Source: Umezawaea sp049997955 (GTDB lineage Bacteria > Actinomycetota > Actinomycetes > Mycobacteriales > Pseudonocardiaceae). From it: a stretch of DNA of 42,214 bases. The position numbers were made by a program, and so were the translations under genes. The DNA is taken from the NCBI GenBank assembly GCA_049997955.1, contig JAEBDY010000031.1, positions 1 to 42,214 of the forward strand, in the 5' to 3' direction. Positions 17,559 to 25,594 of this stretch are shown here, in pieces. Numbering within the stretch: the first letter of the stretch is position 1; each line of letters begins with the position of its first letter. The notes under the pieces are model-generated. The model saw only the letters and a list, made by a program, of their open reading frames with translations, did not search any database and was not told the origin of the DNA.

Positions 17559-17980
17559 TTCGTCCTCCTCGTAGTGATCGAAACGTCCCGGTCAAGTACC
17601 CACATTTTCGTGACCCACTCACAGATGCCCGGATCGGGTGACAAACATTTGCAAGTGGAGCGGGACACCATTGGGCCGGAGCAAAGACCAGCCTCGTAAT
17701 CCCGTCTCCTCCAGCAACGCCTGAAGGAGACCGGATTGCCCAGTACGAGCGTCGAAAGTGGTGGTGGGCGGTGCGAGGCGCGAGTGCGGCCGAGTCTCGT
17801 CCGCTCAACTTTTTGGCCCCGGTGTGCCGGTGCGCGACACGCCTCATAGAGGTCACCTTCAAGCTTGGTGTGACCTTCATGCCAGCGGGCGTGTGGCCAC
17901 TGCGAGGAGGCCCTTCGGCAACTCACCCCTGCCGACTTCGTTGTGTTGCTCCCGCTGGCTGTGTGGCCCGGTGCCGATCA
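17559..17980. other. Gap upstream of catalase
   Basis: Should contain the catalase promoter. No gene is recognised; codon signal starts only with the kinase remnant near 17990. Confidence 0.4.
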
Positions 17981-17989
17981 TCGTCAATG

Positions 17990-18420
17990 AAGGCCCAAGC
18001 CCGTCGACGACATGCGCACACTGGGCATCGCATAGGCCGACGCACTGGCGTACGTGCACGACCACGACGTGGTGCACCGCGACGTCAAGCCCTCCAACGT
18101 CCTGCTTGACGACAACGGCAGACCCATCTCGACGACTTCGGGCCGGCGCACCTGGCCGGGAGCATCCGGCTGACCCGTACCGGCCTGATGGTCGGCACCG
18201 CCGCATACCTGGCCCCGGAACAAGTACGCGGCGCCGAGGTCGGCTCCGCCGCCGACGTCTACGCCCTCGGACTGGTGTGTTGGAATGCTTGACCGGCATG
18301 TGCGAGTACACCGGAAGCGATACCAAGGTCGTCGTGGCCCATCTGCACCGGTCACTGGTCAATGCACCGGTCCTGACCAACTCCGAGATCTCCTCCAAGC
18401 CGGCACAGGCCCCCCTGCCG
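17990..18420 (+). pseudogene. Decayed Ser/Thr protein kinase catalytic-domain fragment
   Basis: The kinase catalytic loop is unmistakable: ADALAYVHDHDVVHRDVKPS then NVLLDDNG at 18036-18110. A TAG at 18033-18035 interrupts the helix before it. A frame change near 18128 is needed to reach DFGPAHLAG (the DFG loop) and GTAAYLAPEQVRGAEVGSAA (the APE motif), ending with DVYALGLV. A second change near 18280 reaches LLECLTGMCEY. The N-lobe with its ATP loop and lysine is missing, as is any sensor domain. It reads toward the convergent phosphatase gene. Confidence 0.8.
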
Positions 18421-18619
18421 CACCGGTTCGCCGGACCACTACGCCGTAGGAGATGTCCGCGACGCGCACCAGGCCGGTGGCGGCGGTGACGTCGTACTCA
18501 ATCACGTTGTAGTCGATTGACCACACCATCGGTGACGGTCATCCTTCTTGGTCGACCCAGCAGGACACGCGACCCCGGAGAAGTCGTCCAGGAAACTCAC
18601 GCCAGTCTCCGGGAAATCG

Positions 18620-19753
18620 CTAGGCAGGCGAGGCGGTGTCCATGTCGGCACCGTTCTCGGCTCGGCGTTCGGTGCGATCCGGCCCGTGCCAGTCCAGGCA
18701 CAGCACCGCGGCGTCGTCTTGGAGCTGATCGCGGCTGACGTGTCGCACCACCCTGGTCGCCGCCCGCACCACCTCCCGGGAGTGCAGCCCTTCGGTGTCG
18801 CGGATCACCGCGGGCAGGTCGGCGTCGGCGGCGTCGCGTTCGACCATGCCGTTGGTGAGCAGCACCAGCCGATCGCCGGGGCGAAGGTCCAACCGCTGCA
18901 CCCGGTACTGGTGCGGGGTGAGGCCGAAGAGCTGATCGGCCTCCAGCTCGATCGACCTCACCACACCATCGCGCAGCAGCAGCGGTGGTGCGAGGTGACC
19001 GGCGTTGACCAGTTCGACCGTGCCCTCGTGCAGGTCCACGCGCAGCAGCAGCCCGGTCGCCAGCGATCCCCGGCGGTGGTCCAGCAGTGCCTGATTGGCT
19101 TGCCGCACCTGCTCGGCCAGGTCGTAGCCGTCCCGGCGGGCCCTGCGCAGCGCGCCGACCAGCAGGGTCGCGGTGAGCGCCGACGCCACGTCGTGATCAG
19201 CGGCATCGGTGATCGACACGTGCAGAGTATCGCGGTCCAGGGCGTAGTCGTAGGTGTCGCCGCCGATGTCGTCGGCGGAGACCAGGGCACCGGCGATGGT
19301 GAACTGGGCGGCCTCGCAGCAGGACGCGGTGGGCAGCAGTTGGTGCTGGATCTCCGCGGCCAGGCTCATCGTCGTGGTGCGGCGGCCGGAGTGGTAGAGA
19401 TCGGTGAAGCGGCGGTCGGTGACGATGACGTAGGCCAGCGCGTGCGCGGCCTCACCCAGCTGCGCCAGCGTTTCCTCGTCGAGCAGGGGCACGGTCACCT
19501 CGAGCACGCCGACGCAGTCACCGCGATTGGTCACCGGCAGATCGACGCGCTCCACGGCGCGTCCGTCCGGGTCCTGCATGGACGAGGCCAGCCGCACCAG
19601 CTGCTCATCGACGAGATTGACCAACAGGAACGACACGTCGAAGGCCCCCAACCGTTTCGCCAGGTCACGCGCAACGACTTTGACCGACTCCACCGGCGGT
19701 GCGCTCTCGGCCGCGGCCAGCACATCACCAGCTCCCAACACGCCACCGTTCAC
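18620..19753 (-). CDS. SpoIIE/PP2C-type serine phosphatase with N-terminal GAF-like sensor
   Basis: 377 residues. The first 130 form a GAF-like region (FDVSFLLVNLVDEQLVRLAS ... CVGVLEVTVPL) and the rest is a PPM/SpoIIE phosphatase: AEIQHQLLP, DIGGDTYDY (metal aspartate), SITDAADHDVASAL, LVNAGHLAPPLLL, LLTNGMVER and QDDAAVLCL. Such enzymes usually dephosphorylate anti-sigma antagonists. Two motif departures: DAxGHG reads DAADHD, and the TDG motif reads TNG, changing a likely metal ligand. GTG at 19753 has a strong AGGAGG. It is convergent with the dead kinase fragment. Confidence 0.88.
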   Translation of the reverse strand: MNGGVLGAGDVLAAAESAPPVESVKVVARDLAKRLGAFDVSFLLVNLVDEQLVRLASSMQDPDGRAVERVDLPVTNRGDCVGVLEVTVPLLDEETLAQLGEAAHALAYVIVTDRRFTDLYHSGRRTTTMSLAAEIQHQLLPTASCCEAAQFTIAGALVSADDIGGDTYDYALDRDTLHVSITDAADHDVASALTATLLVGALRRARRDGYDLAEQVRQANQALLDHRRGSLATGLLLRVDLHEGTVELVNAGHLAPPLLLRDGVVRSIELEADQLFGLTPHQYRVQRLDLRPGDRLVLLTNGMVERDAADADLPAVIRDTEGLHSREVVRAATRVVRHVSRDQLQDDAAVLCLDWHGPDRTERRAENGADMDTASPA

Positions 19754-19930
19754 GGCAACCTCCTATCACTTGAAGCGTCTCAAGCACATCGTCGGCACGC
19801 AACAAGACCACCAGCGACTCAGGGACTGGACACCGGTGACCCCGTTCGACGTGCTGGATGCTCATACCGCCGAGCCAGCCCCAGAATCCGCCAGGTAGGT
19901 CCGGACAACCTGATGCCGAACTGTCCGGAG

Positions 19931-20752
19931 CTACCTGGTACCACCGATGTTGCGTCCACCGATTGAATCCGCCCCTTCAGCCTTTGCGTCGGGTGAAGTC
20001 GAAGTCCTGCTCGCAAGCTGGTGCGTACCGGGTGTGTGTCCGAAAGCACGACGGAAGACATCGATAAACGCGCTGGCCGACGACCAACCGCAGAGATGGG
20101 CCACAGCGGTCACGGGAGTGTTATCGGCAAGCAGGATCAAGGCTCGATACAAGCGCAATTGAGTCCGCCACTGCGGGAAGGTCATGCCGAGATCGGCTTT
20201 GAACAAGCGCGACAAGGTGCGATCGCTGGCGCCTATCTGCCTGCCCAGAGCAGCCAGGGTGCGGCCATCGGCTGGGTCGGCTTGCAGTATCTCGCAGACT
20301 TCCTTGAGATGGGGTCTGGTGGGAGTGGGCAGGTGCAGGGACTGGTGAGGGGTGGCCCGCAGTTGATCGAGCAGCACGCCGAGCAGCCGATCACGTTCGG
20401 GACTGTCCCCGTGGGGAGGGCGCGTGTAGGCGAGGATCAGTTCTCGCAGGAGCGGTCCCACAGCCAACACCGTCGGAGTGTCCAGACCCAAGGGGTTGTC
20501 CCGTGCGGGCAGGCCCACCAGGTGCAATTCGAGTTTGCCATGGGCCTGGTGAGCATGCGCAGTGCCGGCCGGTATCCAAATGGCGCGAGTCGCCGGAGCG
20601 ATCCACGAACCGGCGCTGGTCGTCACGGCCAGCACTCCCCTGCCTGCGTAGACGACCTGGTGGTCGTCATGGCGGTGGGCGTCGATACCGGCTCCGGGCG
20701 CGAGCGACTGAGCACGGGTCGGAGCCACAGGCTCGTGGCGGATTTCTGTCAT
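19931..20752 (-). CDS. AraC-family regulator with N-terminal cupin
   Basis: A 273-residue regulator: a cupin sensor (GAGIDAHRHDDHQVVYAGRG and WIPAGTAHAHQAHG) followed by two helix-turn-helices (LAALGRQIGASDRTLSRLFK, then AVAHLCGWSSASAFIDVFRR) ending in the AraC tail FRRAFGHTPG. ATG 20752 gives the family's normal length. It diverges from the MFS exporter gene about 55 bp away, the arrangement seen for NimR/NimT-like and Fsr-like pairs, so it likely controls the exporter. Its own promoter must overlap the exporter's; ATTGGCAGTTTATTGG in between is a possible half-site pair. Confidence 0.92.
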   Translation of the reverse strand: MTEIRHEPVAPTRAQSLAPGAGIDAHRHDDHQVVYAGRGVLAVTTSAGSWIAPATRAIWIPAGTAHAHQAHGKLELHLVGLPARDNPLGLDTPTVLAVGPLLRELILAYTRPPHGDSPERDRLLGVLLDQLRATPHQSLHLPTPTRPHLKEVCEILQADPADGRTLAALGRQIGASDRTLSRLFKADLGMTFPQWRTQLRLYRALILLADNTPVTAVAHLCGWSSASAFIDVFRRAFGHTPGTHQLASRTSTSPDAKAEGADSIGGRNIGGTR

Positions 20753-20806
20753 TGATTGGCAGTTTATTGGAAGCGCGACACTTGGCACGAACATGACCAT
20801 GGCGGT

Positions 20807-21961
20807 GTGCCACGGAACAAATCGATCTTGCTGCTGTCTATCGGGCATTCCTGTGTGGACGTCTACCAGGGTGCGGTCGCGTCACTCGTCCCGTTTTTCG
20901 TCGCAGAGCGGGCCTACAGCTACGCCGCTGTCTCGGGCGTCGTGCTCGCCGCGTCCCTGCTGTCCTCGATGGTCCAACCGCTGTTCGGACTGCTTACCGA
21001 CCGCCGGGCGATGCCTTGGCTCCTGCCCGTGAGCACGATTCTCGGTGGGGTGGGTATCGCTCTGAGCGGTCTGAGTGGTTCCTACGGTCTGACACTCCTG
21101 TTCGTAGCCGTGTCCGGAGTAGGGGTCGCCGCGTACCACCCCGAATCCGCCAGGGTGGCACGGCTGGCCAGCGAGGGTAGCCACAGCGCGATGGCGTGGT
21201 TCTCCCTGGGTGGCAATCTCGGCTTCGCCACCGCACCACTCATGGTCGGCGTCGTCGTCGGCTCAGGCGGCCTGCACCTCTCGCCTCTGCTGGTGCTGCC
21301 AGCGCTTGCCGGCAGCGTTCTGTGCCTGCCTGTCCTGCATGCGCTGGCGAAGAGGACACGTGAGGGGGGCGGCACCGCGGCTGTGATAGGCGCCGACGAC
21401 AAAATCTCGTTCGTGAAGCTGTCGCTGGCCATCGTCTTCCGGTCCATTGTCTTCATCGGCCTGAGCACCTTCATCTCGCTTTACGCCCAGCAGCGCTTGG
21501 AAGGCAGTGCCGCAGTGGGCACCGCGGCACTGTTCGTGCTCTACATCGGCGGCGCGGTGGGGTCTGTGCTGGGCGGCAGCCTCGCCAATCACTGGGACCG
21601 GGTCGCTGTCTCCCGTTGGTCGTACCTCCTGACGGTCCTTGCCGTCGCGGGGATCGTGTTCGTCCCCGGACCGGCGATCTTCGTGTTCGTGGCACTGGCT
21701 TCCATCGGCCTGTACGTTCCTTTTTCCCTGCAGGTCACTCTTGGCCAGGACTACCTGCCCTCGCGTGTCGGCACAGCCAGCGGGATCACCCTGGGGTTGA
21801 CCGTCAGCATCGGAGGCTTGACCAGTCCTGTCATCGGCAGCATCGCCGACGCGACCTCGCTGCGTGTCGCCCTGGTGCCGCTGATCCTCATGCCAGCTCT
21901 GAGCTGGCTGCTATTCCGTACGCTGCCTGAACCCATTGTGCCGAAGCCCGCAGTGCAGTAG
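20807..21961 (+). CDS. MFS efflux transporter, fosmidomycin-resistance (Fsr)-like
   Basis: A 384-residue protein with 12 membrane helices. Family marks include GHSCVDVYQGAVASLVPFFV in helix 1, the loop GLLTDRR between helices 2 and 3, and the Fsr-type AYHPESARVA in helix 4. Fsr relatives export fosmidomycin and unrelated small drugs by proton antiport; the substrate here is unknown. GTG at 20807 is a reasonable start just before helix 1, but no good ribosome site is seen and TTG at 20756 is possible. It diverges from the AraC regulator. The nested IS elements begin 25 bp after its stop. Confidence 0.9.
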   Translation: MPRNKSILLLSIGHSCVDVYQGAVASLVPFFVAERAYSYAAVSGVVLAASLLSSMVQPLFGLLTDRRAMPWLLPVSTILGGVGIALSGLSGSYGLTLLFVAVSGVGVAAYHPESARVARLASEGSHSAMAWFSLGGNLGFATAPLMVGVVVGSGGLHLSPLLVLPALAGSVLCLPVLHALAKRTREGGGTAAVIGADDKISFVKLSLAIVFRSIVFIGLSTFISLYAQQRLEGSAAVGTAALFVLYIGGAVGSVLGGSLANHWDRVAVSRWSYLLTVLAVAGIVFVPGPAIFVFVALASIGLYVPFSLQVTLGQDYLPSRVGTASGITLGLTVSIGGLTSPVIGSIADATSLRVALVPLILMPALSWLLFRTLPEPIVPKPAVQ

Positions 21962-22053
21962 CAGGCACCGGACATCGCGGGTCTGCTGAGGTTCACCCCG
22001 AGCGGTGGACACCGAGTTAGCAGGACTACAGGTCCTGCTGAAAGGATGTCCGC

Positions 22054-22377
22054 ATGCCTCCTCGTCGGCGCCGTTCGTATACGGCTGAGTACAAGGTCGA
22101 GGCTGCGCATCGTGTGATCGATTCCGGTCGCACGATCAGCGAGGTTGCCCGCGAGTTGGGAATCGACGCGGGGATGTTGAGTGTCTGGGTCAAAGACGAG
22201 CGGCGCCGGATCGCCGCAGCCAAGGTCCAGGGCGAGAACCCGCTGGAGGCGACCGAGCGGGCCGAGCTGCTGCGGTTGCGCAGACAGGTCGCCGAACTGG
22301 AGAAGGACAACGCGTTCCTGGTAAAAGCTTCGGCGTACTTTGCCGCGATGCAGAAGAACCGCAACGGTTCGCTCTGA
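22054..22377 (+). CDS. IS3 transposase OrfA (ISa)
   Basis: A 107-residue protein with a helix-turn-helix (SYTAEYKVEAAHRVIDSG, then ISEVARELGIDAGMLSVWVK) and a leucine-zipper-like coiled coil (ELLRLRRQVAELEKDNAFLV). It provides DNA end recognition and, through frameshifting, the N-terminus of OrfAB. Its TGA overlaps the OrfB ATG by one base, with OrfB in the -1 frame. Confidence 0.93.
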   Translation: MPPRRRRSYTAEYKVEAAHRVIDSGRTISEVARELGIDAGMLSVWVKDERRRIAAAKVQGENPLEATERAELLRLRRQVAELEKDNAFLVKASAYFAAMQKNRNGSL

Positions 22378-23291
22378 TGGCCAAGTACGCCGGCCCCGAT
22401 GACATCGCGACCGCCGCTGCTGCTGCCGGGGGCAAGGGTGGGCGGTTCGCGGTCCGGCGCATGGCGCGCCTGCTGGGTGTCTCGTCATCCGGCTACTACG
22501 CGTACGTGAAACGTTGTGCGGCAACGGTGTTGACGCCACGCCGGCAGCGCCGGGCGGACTTGGAGGTGAAGATCCTCCAGGCTCACGAAGACTCTGACGG
22601 CACCTACGGATCGTCACGAATCACCGCCGAGTTGAGGGATCAGGGCGAGGTGGTCAGCGCCAAGACCGTCGCCAGGGTCATGGCCGGTATCGGGGTCGAG
22701 GGCATCAGTCCACGCACGTTCAAGGTGAGAACGACGATTGTCGATCCGGTGGCGTCGTTCCCACCGGATCTGGTCGACCGCCGGTTCGACCAAGGCCGCC
22801 TGGACGCCGTGTGGCCTACCGACATCACGTATCTGTCCTGCGGTGAGGGCGAAATGTTCCTGTGCGCGATCCGCGACGGGCACTCCCGCACCGTGCTCGG
22901 CTACAGCGTCGCCGACCACATCGGCGCCGGCATGGTCACCGACGCCATCGAGGCCGCGGTGGTCGCCCGTGGCGGCGGCTGTCGTGGCACAGTTCTGCAT
23001 TCCGACCGAGGTGGCGAGTTCACGGCGAATCTGACCGCACAGGCGTGTTTCCGGCATGGGCTGCGCCGGTCGATGGGCGCGACCGGGATCTGTTGGGACA
23101 ACAGTCCCGCGGAGTCGTTCCGGTCGACGTTCAAACACGAGCTCTACTACCGGCACGTCTACGCCACGAAGACGGAACTCGTTGCCGTGATTGACAAGTG
23201 GGTTACGTTCTACAACAGTGTGCGGCGGCACTCCGCGCTCGGAATGGTCAGTCCCAACGACTATGAGAAGTCACTCCGAGCAGCTGCCTGA
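22377..23291 (+). CDS. IS3 transposase OrfB, DDE integrase (ISa)
   Basis: A 304-residue DDE recombinase. It has the HTH_21 segment (YGSSRITAELRDQGEVVSAK), then the catalytic triad: aspartate in WPTDITYL, aspartate in LHSDRGGEF and glutamate in WDNSPAESF, ending in YNSVRRHSALGMVSP. All three acids and the full length are present, so this copy may be active. It is probably made as an OrfAB fusion by -1 frameshifting. Confidence 0.95.
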   Translation: MAKYAGPDDIATAAAAAGGKGGRFAVRRMARLLGVSSSGYYAYVKRCAATVLTPRRQRRADLEVKILQAHEDSDGTYGSSRITAELRDQGEVVSAKTVARVMAGIGVEGISPRTFKVRTTIVDPVASFPPDLVDRRFDQGRLDAVWPTDITYLSCGEGEMFLCAIRDGHSRTVLGYSVADHIGAGMVTDAIEAAVVARGGGCRGTVLHSDRGGEFTANLTAQACFRHGLRRSMGATGICWDNSPAESFRSTFKHELYYRHVYATKTELVAVIDKWVTFYNSVRRHSALGMVSPNDYEKSLRAAA

Positions 23292-23393
23292 ATCTCGTAA
23301 GCCCCTGTTCGCCGTTCAGGGTGAACCTCATGCTGCACGGATTGGTGACATCTGAGTTGGCTTGCCGTGATGGTGAGCTGGGAGGATGTCGCT

Positions 23394-23702
23394 GTGCCCA
23401 AGCCCTACCCCCGAGAGTTCCGCGACGATGTCGTGCGGGTCGCCCGTGACCGTGAGCCCGGCGTGACCGTCGAGCAGATCGCCAAGGACTTCGGGATCCA
23501 CCCGATGACGCTATTCACGTGGCTGCGCCAGGCCGACACCGACAAAGGTGTCAAACCAGGTGTGAGCAGGAACGACTCGGCCGAGCTGCGCGAAGCGCGC
23601 AAGCGGATCAAGCTGCTGGAGCAGGAGAACGACGTCCTGCGCCGGGCGACCGCGTACTTGTCGCAGGCGAACCTGCCGGGAAAAAGCTCTACCCGCTCGT
23701 GA
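23394..23702 (+). CDS. IS3 transposase OrfA (ISb)
   Basis: About 102 residues from GTG 23394 with GGGAGG upstream. Helix-turn-helix PYPREFRDDVVRVARDREPG and IAKDFGIHPMTLFTWLRQAD, followed by a coiled coil (AELREARKRIKLLEQENDVL). It is a different subgroup from ISa OrfA (KxxYPxEFR type). OrfB follows in another frame. Confidence 0.85.
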   Translation: MPKPYPREFRDDVVRVARDREPGVTVEQIAKDFGIHPMTLFTWLRQADTDKGVKPGVSRNDSAELREARKRIKLLEQENDVLRRATAYLSQANLPGKSSTRS

Positions 23703-24497
23703 ACGAACTCGCCGCCGACGGTATCCCCGTCGCAGTGACGTACCGGGTCTTGTCCATCGCTCGCCAGCCGTACTACCGGTGGCGTGCCCGGCCGGTCACC
23801 GAGACAGAACTCGAGCGGGCTCATCGGGCGAACGCGTTGTTCGACGCTCACCGCGACGACCCGGAGTTCGGTTACCGGTTCCTGGCCGACGAAGCCCGCG
23901 ACGCCGGAGTGTCGATGGCGGATCGGACCGCCTGGCGGATCTGCTCGTCCATGGGCTGGTGGAGTGCCTTCGGCAAGAAACGCGGCCGCAACGGCAGGAA
24001 AGCCGGTCCGCCGGTCCATGACGACCTGGTCCGGCGTGACTTCACCGCCACCGCGCCGAACCGGCTGTGGCCGGCCGACATCACCGAACACCGCACCACC
24101 GAGGGAAAGCTGTATCTGTGCGCGCCTCGCCGTCACCGCGCTCACCAACGCCATCGCCCGCCGGGGTGGGGTCACCGGCTGCGTGGTGCACACCGACCGC
24201 GGATCCCAATTTCGATCAAGGAAATTCGTCCGCACCCTCGCGCGCCACGGCCTGACCGGCTCGATGGGCAGGGTGGGCGCGGCCGGTGACAACGCCGCGA
24301 TGGAAAGCTTCTTCGCGTTGCTGCAGAACAATGTTCTCGACCGGCATTCCTGGTCCACCCGTGACGAGCTGCGGATCGCGATCGTCACCTGGATCGAACG
24401 CACTTACCACCGCCGTAGACGCCAAGCCGGCCTCGGCCGGTTGACCCCCATCGAGTACGAAGCAATCATGACCACGTCAGTCAGCCAGGCTGCGTGA
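23660..24497 (+). pseudogene. IS3 transposase OrfB (ISb), internal deletion and frameshift
   Basis: The first part reads YPLVNELAADGIPVAVTYRV ... PEFGYRFLADEARDAG ... LWPADITEHRTTEGKLYLCA, giving the first catalytic aspartate. At about 24122 the frame changes and the next residues are RLAVTALTNAIARRGG, skipping the 20 or so residues that normally lie between. The second frame then has HTDRGSQF and NAAMESFF with the other two acids and ends normally. The deletion joins two GCGC tracts. The product cannot be made intact. Confidence 0.85.
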
Positions 24498-24526
24498 CTA
24501 CAACTGTCACCTACCTGTGCAGCAGA

Positions 24527-25389
24527 CCCATGTTGGCGGGAGAACTTTCCGGTGACTCCAGGCACTCTGCTCGCCTGGCACCGCAGACTCGTGGCCCGCA
24601 AATGGCTCTGCGCCGCGTGTCGACGTACCGGACGCCCGCCGACACGGGTCGCGATCAAGTCGCTCGTACTGCGCCTAGCCAGGGAGAACCCGCGATGGGG
24701 GCACCGTCGGACACAGGGTGAACTGACTCGGCTCGGCCATCGCATCGCCCATCCTGCACGACGCAGACATCGACCCGGCACCACGCCACACCGGCCTAAC
24801 CTGGCGGGAATTCCTCACCGCCCAGGCCGAGGGCATCATCGCCGCGGACTTCCTCCACCTCGACACCGTGCTCGGCACACGCCTCTACGCACTGGCCTTC
24901 CTCGAACACACCACCCGACGCCTGCACATCACCGGCGTCACCACCCACCCAACGCGGGAGTGGACGACCCAGCAGGCCAGGAACCTCGCCTTCGACCTCG
25001 GAACGCGTATGGAGTCCCTGCGCTTCCTGCTCCGCGACCGCGACGGCAAGTACGGTCAAACGTTCGACGCCGTCTTCCACGCCGACGACCTCCGCATCAT
25101 CACAAGCGCACCACAGGCACCGCGGATGAGCGCCCACTGCGAACGGGTCATCGGCCCCATCCGCCGCGAACTCCTCGACCACATCCTGATCATGGATGAG
25201 CGTTACGCACGGCAAGTCCTGAAGACCTACGAAGACCACTGCAACCGGCACCGCCCCCACCAGGCCCGAGATCAACTACCACCCGAAGTTCGGCAACACC
25301 TCGCCGCGGTGCACGACCTCGACACGCACAGCGTGCTCCGCACCTGCATCCTCGGCGGCCTCATCAACGAGTACAGACATGCCGCTTGA
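24527..25389 (+). pseudogene. Integrase-core transposase, 5'-truncated and frameshifted
   Basis: In frame from about 24530: WRENFPVTPGTLLAWHRRLV, ARENPRWGHRRTQGELTRLG; then a short deletion and frame change near 24745 to ILHDADIDPAP-like sequence; then WREFLTAQAEGIIAADFLHL (first acid), LLRDRDGKYGQTFDAVF (second) and SAHCERVIGPIRRELLDHIL (glutamate), ending GGLINEYRHAA. The N-terminal helix-turn-helix is missing where ISb ends, so ISb or a related deletion removed it. The 3' end resembles that of the broken gene at 27475-27989. Confidence 0.75.
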
Positions 25390-25562
25390 CCAGCAGCGAT
25401 GACTTTTCGAGCAACACACCGCCTGGACCCCGAAGCGGATCGATCGTCAATCCGTGCACCGGATTCCGACCGCGTGCAGTCGGTGGCACCGTCCCACACC
25501 AGCCGCCGAACGATCCTGCGACGACGATCCGAGAAGATACGACCCAAGATGTCCCCCAACTC

Positions 25563-25594
25563 TGTAGACGCAATCTATGTAGATTGCATCTACA
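25563..25594. promoter_or_regulatory. Tandem operator-like palindromes abutting the ATPase start codon
   Basis: Two 17-bp sites of form TGTAGAT-NNN-ATCTACA overlap by two bases. The right one, TGTAGAT-TGC-ATCTACA (25578-25594), is perfect and ends at the base before the ATG. The left one (25563-25579) reads TGTAGAC-GCA-ATCTATG, matching imperfectly. Together they also form one near-perfect 15-bp-arm inverted repeat. No ribosome site fits between, so the message may be leaderless and TAGATT may double as the -10 box; a bound repressor would block transcription. Confidence 0.7.

Larger units (their letters stand above)
21987..23330 (+). mobile_element. Intact IS3-family element (ISa)
   Basis: 1344 bp with terminal inverted repeats: TGAGGTTCACCC at 21987-21998 and its complement GGGTGAACCTCA at 23319-23330, extending inward with few mismatches. 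A 3-bp duplication TGC flanks it (21984-21986 and 23331-23333), as expected for IS3 transposition. It carries complete OrfA and OrfB. The right flank is the left terminus of the next IS element, so this is a nested, later insertion. Confidence 0.9.
23331..24524 (+). mobile_element. Second IS3-family element (ISb), defective
   Basis: Bounded by TGCTGCAC (23331-23338) and GTGCAGCA (24517-24524); the match continues inward as GGTGACA against TGTCACC. OrfA is complete but OrfB is deleted and frameshifted. ISa inserted after the first TGC of its left end. Its right end lies against a truncated integrase-type transposase gene, which it seems to have interrupted. Confidence 0.75.

Noticed and set aside
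14607..17699. Very long plus-strand open frame (about 1030 codons) across the catalase region
   Set aside because: It is antisense to the clear catalase and shares its GC-biased codon pattern; the translation is low-complexity Arg/Asp/Val-rich with no family features.
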